From NCBI GenBank assembly GCA_947457075.1, contig CANGUG010000013.1:1-64000 (forward strand): 64,000 bases of DNA, in the 5' to 3' direction. This document shows positions 45,389 to 54,872 of the stretch, piece by piece. The translations under genes and the position numbers were made by a program. The stretch is from Bacteroidota bacterium. Lineage in GTDB: Bacteria; Bacteroidota; Bacteroidia; Chitinophagales; Chitinophagaceae. The notes beneath the pieces were generated by a model. It worked only from the letters and a program-made list of their open reading frames with translations. It was not told the DNA's origin and ran no database searches. Every line of letters starts with the position of its first letter. Position 1 is the first letter of the stretch.

Positions 45389-46654
45389 ATGGCAAGGACT
45401 AACCGAAAAGCAGCAGTTGGATTTATATTTCTAACTTTATTGATTGATGTAATTGGATTGGGTATTATTATTCCAGTAATGCCTCAGTTAATTAAACATT
45501 TGATTGGGACCGATGATATGAGCAAGGTGTCTATCTATGCTGGTTGGATGACTTTTTTATATGCCACAATGCAATTTTTATTTTCTCCAATCATTGGAAG
45601 TTTAAGTGATAAATATGGACGACGTCCTGTATTGCTTTTTTCATTATTAGGCTTTGGGATTGATTATTTGTTTCTAGCTTTTTCACCCTCCATTTGGTTT
45701 TTATTTGTTGGTCGAACTATTTCTGGTATAACAGGTGCAAGCATGACTACCGCTTCGGCATATATAGCAGATGTGAGTGATGATACCAATCGCGCGCAAA
45801 ATTTTGGAATGATAGGTGCAGCTTTTGGGGTTGGCTTTATTATTGGCCCCATGCTGGGTGGGTTTTTGGGTGAATTAAGCCCTAAGTTGCCTTTTCTTGT
45901 TGCTGCTGGCTTGGCCTTATTAAATGCCTTGTATGGTTATTTTGTTTTGCCGGAGTCATTGGGCCTTGAACATAGAAGAGCTTTTGATATTAAAAGAGCT
46001 AATCCACTAGGGGCTTTGGGGCATTTAAGAAAATATCCCGCCGTTTCTGGATTAATTGTTTCATTGGTGTTTATATACATTGCATCACATGCTGTTCAAA
46101 GCAATTGGAGTTTTGCCAATATTGAGAAATTCCATTGGAGTCCAAAAATAATTGGGTTTTCCCTTGGCGTGGTAGGTTTATTAGTAGGACTTGTACAAGG
46201 ATTGCTTATTAGGGTCATTAATCCAAAATTGGGTAACGAAAAAAGTGTGTATGTGGGGATTGCTTTGTACGCAATAGGTTTATTTTTATTTGCATTTGGT
46301 ACTTCCTCCTTTATTAAGGATTCCTCGGGTTGGGTAATGTTTGTATTTTTAATTCCTTATTGCCTTGGAGGTATTTCTGGCCCTGCATTGCAATCATTAA
46401 TATCTGTTCATGTTCCTAAAAATGAACAAGGTGAATTGCAAGGGTCTTTAACCAGTATCATCAGTGTCACTTCCATTGTTGGGCCCTTGCTAATGACAGG
46501 CTTGTTTTCCTATTTTACAAATCCAAAACATGGTTTTTATTTCCCAGGAGTTTCTTTCCTGATGGGGGCTATTTTGATGCTTTTCAGTGCAATTACAGCG
46601 TATAATGTATTGAAAGGCGATCCAGTAGTTAAAGCGCATGAACCTAAAGGGTAG
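45389..46654 (+). CDS. TCR/Tet-type MFS transporter
   Basis: A 421-residue twelve-helix MFS protein of the drug:H+ antiporter-1 group. DVIGLGIIIPVMP in helix 1, motif A GSLSDKYGRRPVLLFSLLG in loop 2-3 and GRTISGITGAS in helix 4 are the TetA-like signature. Acquired TetA proteins share this pattern, but here the gene sits in core-genome context with no resistance or mobile genes, so a chromosomal exporter of unknown substrate is more likely. The ATG at 45389 is used; the frame opens earlier at a TTG next to the terminator. Confidence 0.85.
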   Translation: MARTNRKAAVGFIFLTLLIDVIGLGIIIPVMPQLIKHLIGTDDMSKVSIYAGWMTFLYATMQFLFSPIIGSLSDKYGRRPVLLFSLLGFGIDYLFLAFSPSIWFLFVGRTISGITGASMTTASAYIADVSDDTNRAQNFGMIGAAFGVGFIIGPMLGGFLGELSPKLPFLVAAGLALLNALYGYFVLPESLGLEHRRAFDIKRANPLGALGHLRKYPAVSGLIVSLVFIYIASHAVQSNWSFANIEKFHWSPKIIGFSLGVVGLLVGLVQGLLIRVINPKLGNEKSVYVGIALYAIGLFLFAFGTSSFIKDSSGWVMFVFLIPYCLGGISGPALQSLISVHVPKNEQGELQGSLTSIISVTSIVGPLLMTGLFSYFTNPKHGFYFPGVSFLMGAILMLFSAITAYNVLKGDPVVKAHEPKG

Positions 46655-46682
46655 TTTTGCCCAATTAATGCCCTGAGGTTGT

Positions 46683-46690
46683 TATATTTG
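46683..46690 (+). promoter_or_regulatory. -7 promoter box for purine nucleoside phosphorylase
   Basis: TATATTTG matches TAnnTTTG. It ends on the GTG at 46690 that opens the longest frame, so translation must start at the ATG at 46711. Confidence 0.55.
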
Positions 46691-46710
46691 TGTCCAAATT
46701 AAAGCATAGT

Positions 46711-47535
46711 ATGACGCAATTAATGACACAACTTCACGAGACAGCTAACTTTATTAAATCCAAAGTAAATGATACTGCTACAACAGCTATTATTTTAGGA
46801 AGCGGTTTAGGCAATTTAGCCACAAATATTCAAGTTGATTTTGAACTTCCTTATTCTTCGATTCCACATTTTCCTGTGAGTACAGTGGAAGGACATAAAG
46901 GACGTTTAATTCTTGGAAAATTAAATGGTAAAAAAGTTTGGGTGATGGAAGGTCGTTTTCATTTTTATGAAGGATATACATCCGAGCAAGTAGTTTATCC
47001 AGTAAGAGTGTTAAGATTATTAGGCGTTGAAAATTTATTATTATCGAATGCGGCGGGCGGAGTGAATCCCAATTATGCAGTAGGGGATTTGATGATTCTA
47101 AAAGATCAAATTAGTTTATTTACTATTAATCCATTAATTGGGAAAAATGAAGATGCCTTAGGGACTCGTTTCCCAGACATGAGTGAGCCCTATGCCAATT
47201 TGTTTATTCAAAAAGCAAAAGAGATTGCAATAGCCCATAATATACATTTACATGAGGGGGTTTATGTTGGAGTAACTGGTCCTACTTTTGAAACAAGGGC
47301 GGAATACAAATTAATCAAAGCAGTTGGAGGCGATGTGGTTGGAATGAGTACTGTACAAGAAAATATTGCAGCAGTGCATTGTGGGATGAAGGTTTTTGCT
47401 ATTAGTGTAGTGACCGATTTGGGTATACGCGAGGATAATAATGTAATTACGCATCAAGAAGTGCTAGAGGCAGCAAATGCGGCCGAGCCTAAATTAACTT
47501 TAATTTTTAGCGAGCTAGTAAAAGAGATCGCCTAA
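46711..47535 (+). CDS. punA: purine-nucleoside phosphorylase, class II (trimeric)
   Basis: A 274-residue enzyme splitting guanosine/inosine-type nucleosides to base and ribose-1-phosphate. Landmarks: ILGSGLGNLA (phosphate loop), VEGHKGRLILG, EGRFHFYEGY, LSNAAGGVNP, GPTFETRAEY (purine-site Glu), VVGMSTVQE (Met) and VTDLGI. The length and EGRFHxYEGY motif place it with the trimeric mammalian-type PNPs rather than DeoD. A porin-like gene follows 10 bases downstream, perhaps co-transcribed. Confidence 0.93.
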   Translation: MTQLMTQLHETANFIKSKVNDTATTAIILGSGLGNLATNIQVDFELPYSSIPHFPVSTVEGHKGRLILGKLNGKKVWVMEGRFHFYEGYTSEQVVYPVRVLRLLGVENLLLSNAAGGVNPNYAVGDLMILKDQISLFTINPLIGKNEDALGTRFPDMSEPYANLFIQKAKEIAIAHNIHLHEGVYVGVTGPTFETRAEYKLIKAVGGDVVGMSTVQENIAAVHCGMKVFAISVVTDLGIREDNNVITHQEVLEAANAAEPKLTLIFSELVKEIA

Positions 47536-47545
47536 AAAATTTACT

Positions 47546-49567
47546 ATGAAGCTTTGTAAAAAAGTATTACTCCCCTTTTTTGTTTTGGGCTGTTTCTATC
47601 AAGCAGCACGAGCACAAAGTCCTATCCCATTAGGGGGTGGGATGCAAGGTTTCGGTAGTAGGCAAGGCTTTGGTAATATGCAAGGCAACAAAAAAAACGA
47701 TTCTTTACAAAGAAGGGATAAGTATGCTGATTCAATTACTATTTACTATAAACTCTACAACCAAAATGATATTTTAAAATTGGATTCTAGTGTCAATGAT
47801 TTTTTTGTGCACTATCCAGTTCCCTATACCGCCTATAATTTGGGAAATTTAGGTACTGCAAGTAATTCTTATTTATTTAAGCCTAAATTAAATATTGGAT
47901 GGGATGCTGGATTTCATGCTTATGATACTTACTTATATACATTAGAACAAACACCGTTTTACCAAACAACAAGGCCTTATACTGAGTTTGGGTATTTATT
48001 AGGGGCCAAGGGGGAACAAATGGTGGAAATAAAACATTCACAAAACAAAAAGCAACAACTTAATTTTTCATTTGATTATCGCTTCAGTAATGCACCAGGT
48101 AATGTAAAAAACCAAAATGCCAATGTCAATAACATGCGCATTACTGCAAATTACCAAGGTAAAAGAAAACGTTTTGCTTCCTTTTTGGTCATGTTATTTA
48201 ATCAAACTGCTTCCTCGGAAAATGGGGGTTTAGTGAATGCGGCTTTGTTAGATAGTTTGTCCTTAAATGATCCCTATGAATTAGAAACCAGGCTTGGGGT
48301 AAGTGGATCTTCATTTCGCAATCCATTTAATACAAGTATCGCTACCGGTACTAAGTACAAGCAAAATACCATTGCTTGGAGGCAAACCTATGATTTTGGA
48401 CAAAAAGATTCAATTGTCAAGGATACTTTTGTTGTTCATATGTTTTATCCAAGAATCCGTTTTCAAAATGAAATTAAAATTCAAACTAGCCAGTTTTCAT
48501 TCGTTGATGCCAATCCTTCCAAAGAAGGCTATATGAATTATTTTGGTGTCAATTATGATTCGGGTTCTGTGGGTTATGTTGATAATTGGTCGATTGTTTC
48601 AAACGAGTTTAGCATAATTAGTTATCCCGAAAAAAATAATAGCAATCAATTTTTACAATTAGGTACAGGATATACCAATATGACTGCTACTCATAATGGG
48701 ATGGCTAGTTGGAGTAATTACAATTTATATGGCATGGCCATGTATAAAAATAAAACGCGCAATCAGCTTTGGGATTTAATCATTGCCGGAAAATTGTTTT
48801 TAAACGGCTATCATGCCGGAGATTATGATGCAAATGCTTCCTTGTCAAGGATCCTTAATAAAAATGGGACCTATTTGCAATTGTCTTTTCAAAATACCAA
48901 CAGAACACCTGCCATGAATATTTTGGGATTTACTCAATTTAACATTAATAATATAGGAGGTATCGCAAAAGAAAATACAACCTTATTTAGTGGTATAATG
49001 GGAAATAAATCAAAAGGATGGGAGGCTAGTTTTAGTTATCAATTAATTCAAAACTATCATTATTTTTCCTCGGGATTCCAGCCTGCCGTACATGGCAATA
49101 GTATGAATTATATTCGTGGACAAATTGAACATAAAGTAAAAATTAGCAAATATTGGAATTGGTATGACCAAGCCACCATTCAGTTGGTAGATCCGAATGC
49201 ACCTGTTAATGTACCATTGTTATTAACAAGACAAAGAATTGCTTTTGAAGGAAATTTTTATAAAAACCTGCATTTATCAACCGGGTTGGAATTAATTTAT
49301 CACACCAACTATCAAGCAGATGGCTATATGCCATTTACGGGGCAGTTTTATTATCAAGAAAGCTATACCACAGCCAATAGGCCAACAGCAAATGCTTTTT
49401 TACATTTTATGATTAAGCGATTAAAAGGGTATATTCGATTAGAAAATTTAAATACAATTATACCATCCAATGCAAGTTTCGGTAATGCTTACAATTTCAC
49501 TACACAACATTATCCAACTGCAGGCATGTGGTTTAGGGTAGGCATTTGGTGGAATTTCATCAATTAA
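47546..49567 (+). CDS. putative outer-membrane porin
   Basis: A 673-residue exported protein with a signal peptide (LLPFFVLGCFYQAARAQ). A short Gly/Gln/Met-rich stretch (residues 30-50) follows. The segments NDFFVHYPVPYTAYNLGNLG, GWDAGFHAYDTYLY and YQTTRPYTEFGYLLGAKGEQ are typical of the Bacteroidota putative-porin family, and the rest has barrel-like strands ending in an aromatic residue region (WFRVGIWWNFIN). It probably forms a general or nucleoside-related pore; the link to PNP upstream is only positional. Confidence 0.8.
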   Translation: MKLCKKVLLPFFVLGCFYQAARAQSPIPLGGGMQGFGSRQGFGNMQGNKKNDSLQRRDKYADSITIYYKLYNQNDILKLDSSVNDFFVHYPVPYTAYNLGNLGTASNSYLFKPKLNIGWDAGFHAYDTYLYTLEQTPFYQTTRPYTEFGYLLGAKGEQMVEIKHSQNKKQQLNFSFDYRFSNAPGNVKNQNANVNNMRITANYQGKRKRFASFLVMLFNQTASSENGGLVNAALLDSLSLNDPYELETRLGVSGSSFRNPFNTSIATGTKYKQNTIAWRQTYDFGQKDSIVKDTFVVHMFYPRIRFQNEIKIQTSQFSFVDANPSKEGYMNYFGVNYDSGSVGYVDNWSIVSNEFSIISYPEKNNSNQFLQLGTGYTNMTATHNGMASWSNYNLYGMAMYKNKTRNQLWDLIIAGKLFLNGYHAGDYDANASLSRILNKNGTYLQLSFQNTNRTPAMNILGFTQFNINNIGGIAKENTTLFSGIMGNKSKGWEASFSYQLIQNYHYFSSGFQPAVHGNSMNYIRGQIEHKVKISKYWNWYDQATIQLVDPNAPVNVPLLLTRQRIAFEGNFYKNLHLSTGLELIYHTNYQADGYMPFTGQFYYQESYTTANRPTANAFLHFMIKRLKGYIRLENLNTIIPSNASFGNAYNFTTQHYPTAGMWFRVGIWWNFIN

Positions 49568-49605
49568 TAAATAATCAAATCAATCAACAACAAAAATATA
49601 ACATC

Positions 49606-49941
49606 ATGAAAAAACTTTTATTGTTATGCACAATACTTCTAACATTTGGTAGTATTGCTATTGCTCAAAATCCAACTACTATTAAGGTTGCTGGAAATTG
49701 TGGAATGTGTAAGAAAAACATTGAAAAAGCAGCAAAAAGCGCAGGTGCAAGTACAGCTATCTGGGATAAGGTTGCCAAAGTATTGACAGTTTCATTTGAT
49801 GCTGCTAAAACATCAGTTGATAAAATCGAAGCATCTATTGCGGGTGCTGGGTATGATACCGAGCATAAGGAAGCAAGTATAGAGGCCTATAAGAAACTAG
49901 ATGAGTGTTGCCAATATGAACGAAAGCCCAAAAAGCAATAA
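49606..49941 (+). CDS. exported heavy-metal-associated (HMA) domain protein
   Basis: A 111-residue protein with a signal peptide (LLLLCTILLTFGSIAIAQ) and one HMA domain carrying the CxxC metal site CGMC in GNCGMCKKNIEKAA. A second cysteine pair (DECCQYE) lies near the C-terminus. It is a periplasmic metal-binding protein, probably for Cu(I) or another soft/divalent metal, encoded just before the heavy-metal efflux genes. The start at 49606 follows the signal sequence; the frame is open further upstream within the porin tail. A hairpin terminator follows. Confidence 0.85.
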   Translation: MKKLLLLCTILLTFGSIAIAQNPTTIKVAGNCGMCKKNIEKAAKSAGASTAIWDKVAKVLTVSFDAAKTSVDKIEASIAGAGYDTEHKEASIEAYKKLDECCQYERKPKKQ

Positions 49942-49951
49942 TAATACAACT

Positions 49952-49989
49952 TACAAAGAAGCCCTTCCTATTCGGAGGGCTTCTTTGTA
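49952..49989. terminator. long perfect hairpin after the HMA gene
   Basis: A perfect 14-bp inverted repeat (TACAAAGAAGCCCT with AGGGCTTCTTTGTA) around a 10-base loop. There is no long T-run beyond the stem's own TTCTTTG, so it may act as a terminator or as an RNA-stabilising/processing element. Confidence 0.65.
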
Positions 49990-50039
49990 TAGTGCAGATT
50001 TTTTATTCAAATAAATGATAAATTCGGTAACTTTAAATA

Positions 50040-50423
50040 GTGAAAAATGCAATTGTCATATTCTTAAGTTCCTTATACTTATTAGGGGCAACGGAGGCTT
50101 ATCAGCTACTGAAAATCCCTTTTTTGGTGGAACATTATAAAACACACCAACAGTTTGACAATGAAATAAGCTTTACTAAGTTCATTAAAATGCATTATTT
50201 CCAGCAGCAGACTTATGATAGTGATTACCAACAGGATATGCAACTTCCTTTTAAGTCCTCCAATAGAACCGTTTCATTATTAAATTTTGTAACCTTATTT
50301 GTGCCTAAACAAATTGTTACACCGAATATTTTTTTTAAGCTAAGTAGAACCTATTTAGTGATTAATGATGAAGAACATATTTCCTATAATTACGGAAATA
50401 TTTTTCAGCCACCCCGCGCATAA
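50040..50423 (+). CDS. small exported protein upstream of the metal pump (unknown function)
   Basis: A 127-residue protein with a signal-peptide-like N-terminus (VIFLSSLYLLGATEAYQ). LLKIPFLVEHYKTHQ and FIKMHYF give it a His-rich first half; a DSDYQQDMQLPFKS segment and PKQIVTP follow. I do not recognise a named domain, though similar small proteins next to RND metal pumps are familiar in Bacteroidota. The start codon appears to be GTG, set exactly 4 bases after TAACTTTA. It is probably a periplasmic metal-binding or pump-associated factor (inference from context). Confidence 0.6.
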   Translation: MKNAIVIFLSSLYLLGATEAYQLLKIPFLVEHYKTHQQFDNEISFTKFIKMHYFQQQTYDSDYQQDMQLPFKSSNRTVSLLNFVTLFVPKQIVTPNIFFKLSRTYLVINDEEHISYNYGNIFQPPRA

Positions 50424-50494
50424 TCTTTAGTTATTATTGTAACGCACAATTAAATTGTGTGTCATCATTTCATCATTTTTGAAACAGGTATTTT

Positions 50495-53400
50495 ATGTTA
50501 AATAAAATAATTACTTATTCTATAAAGAATAAGTTAATCATTGGATTATCAGTTTTGGCATTAATTGGTTGGGGGGTGTATGAAGTTACTCAATTGCCTA
50601 TTGATGCTGTGCCCGATATTACGGACAACCAAGTGCAGGTGATTACTGTGTCGCCTTCATTAGGGGCAAATGATATTGAAAGGCTGGTTACTTTTCCCAT
50701 TGAACAAGCTTGTAGCAGCATTCCAGGTACAAAACAAATAAGAAGCTTTTCGCGTTTTGGCTTATCCCTCATTACCATTGTATTTAATGATGGAGTAGAT
50801 ATTTATTGGGCTAGGCAACAAATCACTGAAAAACTTCAAAAGGTACAACAAGACATACCAGTAGGCACCGGTTCCCCTGAATTAGCGCCAGTGTCCACTG
50901 GCTTGGGTGAAATTTTCCAATATGTTGTGAGGCCCTTAAAAGGGTATGAAGGAAAGTATGATGCGATGCAATTGAGAACTATTCAAGATTGGATAGTAAG
51001 AAGGCAGTTAATTGGTACAGCTGGTGTTGCAGAAGTGGCAAGTTTTGGTGGGAAATTAAAGCAATATGAAATTGCTGTTCAACAGGATCAACTTAAAGCG
51101 TATGGGCTAACTATATCAGATATATTTTCGGCATTAGAAAAAAACAATCAAAATACTGGTGGTGCCTATATTGAAAAAGGGCCTACAGTATTATATATAA
51201 GAAGTGAGGGACTCACTGCCAACTTAGAGGATATCAACAAAATAGTTGTAAAAACTTTGGACAATGGGGCACCTTTGTTAATTCGAGACTTAGCTAAAGT
51301 ACAATATGGCGCAGCCATTAGGTATGGTGCAATGACATACAATGATAAAGGTGAAGTAGCCGGTGCTGTGGTGATGATGTTAAAAGGTGAAAATTCCTCG
51401 GAAGTAGTGAAAAGAGTGAAAGAAAAAGTTTCCGAGATTCAAAAAATGTTGCCAGAGGGGGTAGTGATTGAGCCTTTTTTAGATAGAACTAAAATGGTAA
51501 ACAATGCCATTAAAACTGTAGAAACTAATTTATTAGAAGGGGCATTGATTGTAATTTTCGTATTGGTCTTTTTCCTTGGAAATATAAGAGCAGGTTTAAT
51601 TGTATCTTCTGTCATTCCATTATCTATGTTATTTGCGATTATCCTAATGAATCAATTTGGAGTAGGGGGTAACTTAATGTCATTGGGTGCAATTGATTTT
51701 GGATTAATTGTAGATGGTTCAGTCATTGTTGTTGAAGCCATCTTACATCGATTTACACATTCTAAACAATTTAGGTCCTTGTCAACATTGAATCAGGATG
51801 ATATGGATACTGAAGTGGGTAATTCAACTGGTTCGATGATTAAATCGGCCGTATTTAGTCAAATTATTATTTTAATTGTATATCTTCCCATTCTTTCTTT
51901 ACAAGGTATCGAAGGAAAAATGTTCAAGCCCATGGCATTTACCATTGCCTTTGCCATTTTTGGTGCATTTATTTTATCCATCACTTATGTGCCCATGATG
52001 GCAGCCTTGGTTTTAAATAAAAAAATTAACCATAAAGCCACTATGGCCGATAGGTTAATGCAGTTGTTAGAAAGAAGTTACCAGCCCCTACTTAAAAAAA
52101 TATTGCAGTACCCCAAAATGGTGATTATGTCAACAGTGGCTTTATTTACCATTGCCGTACTACTTTTAATGAATATGGGAGGTGAATTTATTCCGCAATT
52201 AGAGGAAGGTGATTTTGCAGTTGAAACAAGGGTATTGACTGGTAGCAACTTAAATAATACCATCGCTTCTACACAAAAAGCATCAAAGTTATTGCTTGAA
52301 AACTTTCCTGAAATTGAAAAAATCGTCACTAAAATTGGAAGTGCAGAAATTCCAACCGACCCAATGCCATTTGAAGCGGGGGACATGATGATTATTCTTA
52401 AGGATAAAAAAGAGTGGGTATCTGCAAGTTCCTATCCCGAGTTAAGTATGAAAATGACTAAGGTTTTAGAACAGATACCTGGCATCACAGTGGGTTTTCA
52501 ATTTCCTGTTCAAATGAGGTTTAATGAGTTAATGACAGGCGCAAGACAGGATGTGGTTTGTAAAATATTTGGCGAAAATTTAGATACACTCACCCAATAT
52601 GCAGGTACTTTAAATGAAATTATTAAAACCGTAGATGGGGCAGTCAATATTTATGAGGAAAAAGTTACTGGGATGCCGCAGGTTGTTATCAAGTACAATA
52701 GGGATGGCATGGCAAAATATGGATTAAATGTTGCTGATATTAATAAAGTGGTAAATAGTGCTTTTGCTGGTCAGACAGCAGGGCAGGTGTATGAGGAAGA
52801 AAAGCGATTTGATATGGTAGTGCGTTTGGATGGTAATGCTAGAAAAAACATAGCTGATATTGAAAATTTATCGATAACTACAACAAAGGGATTGCCTATT
52901 CCCTTGTCAGCAGTAGCTACTATTCAACAAATAGAAGGGGTGAATCAAATCCAAAGAGAAAATACAAAACGAAGAATTATTGTAGGGTTTAATGTAAACG
53001 GGAAAGATGTACAAACAATTGTGAAGGAGTTGCAATCAAAAATTGCAACACAGTTGAAATTGCAAAAGGGATATACAATAGAATACGGAGGTTCATTTGA
53101 AAATATGAATGCTGCCAAAGCGAGACTAAGTATAGTTGTTCCTATCGCCTTATTATTGATATTTCTATTACTTTATTTTGCCTTTAATTCAGTTAAGCAA
53201 GGCTTGTTAATATACACAGCCATACCTTTGTCTGCCATGGGGGGTATTTTTGCATTATGGTCTAGATCAATGCCATTTAGCATTTCAGCTGGAGTTGGAT
53301 TTATCGCCTTATTTGGGGTGGCTGTTTTAAATGGTATATTATTAGTGTCAGAATTCAACCGTTTAAAAGCGGAAGGTTGGCAGGATGTTCACCGCATTGT

Positions 53401-54859
53401 AATACATGCCACCAAATCAAAGCTAAGGGCAGTACTGATGACTGCATTGGTTCCTGCCTTAGGGTTTATTCCTATGGCCATCAGCACTGGTGCTGGGGGC
53501 GAAGTGCAAAAGCCATTGGCAACTGTAGTCATTGGAGGGCTTATTATATCTACTATGCTCACTTTATTTGTATTGCCAGTTATGTATGTGTTATTTGAAA
53601 AAGGAGTAAGCTATTTCAATAAAAGTAAATTCAATACGCTACTTATACTACTTTTAGTTTTGACTCCCTTCAGTGTAAAGGCACAGGAAAAAATTAGTTT
53701 ACCTGCTGCAATTGATAGCGCATTAAAGAATAATGCTTTCGGGAAAGTATCTGCTAAGCAGGTGGCTTATTTTGAATCCTTAAAAAAGTCAAATGTAGAT
53801 ATAGAGAAAACCGCAATTGGTTTTGGTTATGGCAATATCAATGGAAATAATAAGGATAATTTGTATTCAATTTCACAAATCATTCAATTTCCATCAGTGT
53901 ATAAATTTCAAGGCGATGTTTTTAAGTCCAATGTTGAAATTAGTTTACTCAATAAAACTTTGAAAGAAATTGAGCTAAAATCAACGGTTAAAAAACAATT
54001 TTATCATTTAGTTTTATTGCAACAAAAAGCAGCGCTTTTAATTAATGCCGATAGCATTTATAAAATGTTTGTTCGTAAAGCACAACAAAAATTTATTTCA
54101 GGCAGTGTAGATGTTTTGGAGAAGATAACTGCTGAAAATCAATTGGCTCAAATTAATTATCAGTTACAGTCCATTAAATCCAGTATTGAAGTTGGGGTTA
54201 ATCAATTTAATGTGCTCATTAATTGTACTAAACCTTATGAGCCGAACAGTTCAACCATTCAATTAGCCTTAGCGCAAATACCAGATTTAATGTCAATCAA
54301 CGAAACCCCTTTCTTTAAGTTGCAAGAAGCTAATATTGCAAAATCAGCACAATTATTACAACTTGAAAAAAGTAAATTGTATCCATCAATTAGTATGGGG
54401 TACAATTCAACAACTTTTGTTGGGTGGCAAACAACAGCCCAAAATAATGAGCAATTTTTTGGCAATGAACGTAGATTTTCGTCCATTAATATGGGGTTAG
54501 CTTTACCACTTTTTGGGGGCGCACAACGTGCTAAAATTAATGCTAGTAGTATTGCCATTGAACAATCGAAACTTGAAAAAGTAGCATACACGCAACAACA
54601 ACAATCTGATTTAAAAAACGCAACCACCCTTTATTTGCAGCACAAAAAAACAGTTGACTATTATCAACAATTTATATTGCCCAATGCTAAACTTTTAATA
54701 GAAACGGCTACTAAAAAAATGGATGCAGGTGAAATTGGCTATATAGAGTGGGTGATGCTTATAAATCAGGGCATACAATCTCAAAATGAATACTTGGGGT
54801 ATATGCAGCAACTTAATGAAGCTGTTATAGAAATTGAAAAAATTAGTGCTAACAAATAA
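50495..54859 (+). CDS. heavy-metal RND efflux pump fused to a TolC-like channel
   Basis: A 1454-residue protein. Residues 1-1040 are a CzcA/CusA-family RND pump: helix 4 motif DFGLIVDGSVIVVE (Asp401, Asp407), two periplasmic loops and the second helix bundle ending FVLPVMYVLFEKG. Residues 1047-1063 (LLILLLVLTPFSVKAQ) look like a retained signal peptide, and 1064-1454 match an outer-membrane TolC-type factor. RFNELMTG and the DFG helix motif fit divalent-cation (Zn/Co/Ni) HME pumps better than the methionine-relay Cu(I) pumps. The adaptor gene follows. Confidence 0.9.
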   Translation: MLNKIITYSIKNKLIIGLSVLALIGWGVYEVTQLPIDAVPDITDNQVQVITVSPSLGANDIERLVTFPIEQACSSIPGTKQIRSFSRFGLSLITIVFNDGVDIYWARQQITEKLQKVQQDIPVGTGSPELAPVSTGLGEIFQYVVRPLKGYEGKYDAMQLRTIQDWIVRRQLIGTAGVAEVASFGGKLKQYEIAVQQDQLKAYGLTISDIFSALEKNNQNTGGAYIEKGPTVLYIRSEGLTANLEDINKIVVKTLDNGAPLLIRDLAKVQYGAAIRYGAMTYNDKGEVAGAVVMMLKGENSSEVVKRVKEKVSEIQKMLPEGVVIEPFLDRTKMVNNAIKTVETNLLEGALIVIFVLVFFLGNIRAGLIVSSVIPLSMLFAIILMNQFGVGGNLMSLGAIDFGLIVDGSVIVVEAILHRFTHSKQFRSLSTLNQDDMDTEVGNSTGSMIKSAVFSQIIILIVYLPILSLQGIEGKMFKPMAFTIAFAIFGAFILSITYVPMMAALVLNKKINHKATMADRLMQLLERSYQPLLKKILQYPKMVIMSTVALFTIAVLLLMNMGGEFIPQLEEGDFAVETRVLTGSNLNNTIASTQKASKLLLENFPEIEKIVTKIGSAEIPTDPMPFEAGDMMIILKDKKEWVSASSYPELSMKMTKVLEQIPGITVGFQFPVQMRFNELMTGARQDVVCKIFGENLDTLTQYAGTLNEIIKTVDGAVNIYEEKVTGMPQVVIKYNRDGMAKYGLNVADINKVVNSAFAGQTAGQVYEEEKRFDMVVRLDGNARKNIADIENLSITTTKGLPIPLSAVATIQQIEGVNQIQRENTKRRIIVGFNVNGKDVQTIVKELQSKIATQLKLQKGYTIEYGGSFENMNAAKARLSIVVPIALLLIFLLLYFAFNSVKQGLLIYTAIPLSAMGGIFALWSRSMPFSISAGVGFIALFGVAVLNGILLVSEFNRLKAEGWQDVHRIVIHATKSKLRAVLMTALVPALGFIPMAISTGAGGEVQKPLATVVIGGLIISTMLTLFVLPVMYVLFEKGVSYFNKSKFNTLLILLLVLTPFSVKAQEKISLPAAIDSALKNNAFGKVSAKQVAYFESLKKSNVDIEKTAIGFGYGNINGNNKDNLYSISQIIQFPSVYKFQGDVFKSNVEISLLNKTLKEIELKSTVKKQFYHLVLLQQKAALLINADSIYKMFVRKAQQKFISGSVDVLEKITAENQLAQINYQLQSIKSSIEVGVNQFNVLINCTKPYEPNSSTIQLALAQIPDLMSINETPFFKLQEANIAKSAQLLQLEKSKLYPSISMGYNSTTFVGWQTTAQNNEQFFGNERRFSSINMGLALPLFGGAQRAKINASSIAIEQSKLEKVAYTQQQQSDLKNATTLYLQHKKTVDYYQQFILPNAKLLIETATKKMDAGEIGYIEWVMLINQGIQSQNEYLGYMQQLNEAVIEIEKISANK

Positions 54860-54872
54860 TGAAATAAATTTT

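Noticed and set aside
45389..46654. TetA-like protein as a tetracycline-resistance gene
   Set aside because: The motif is shared by many chromosomal exporters, and there is no regulator, mobile element or compositional shift to suggest acquired resistance.
50495..54859. Pump-TolC fusion as an assembly or stop-codon error
   Set aside because: Such fusions are familiar in Bacteroidota, the junction is in frame and carries a complete signal-like segment.
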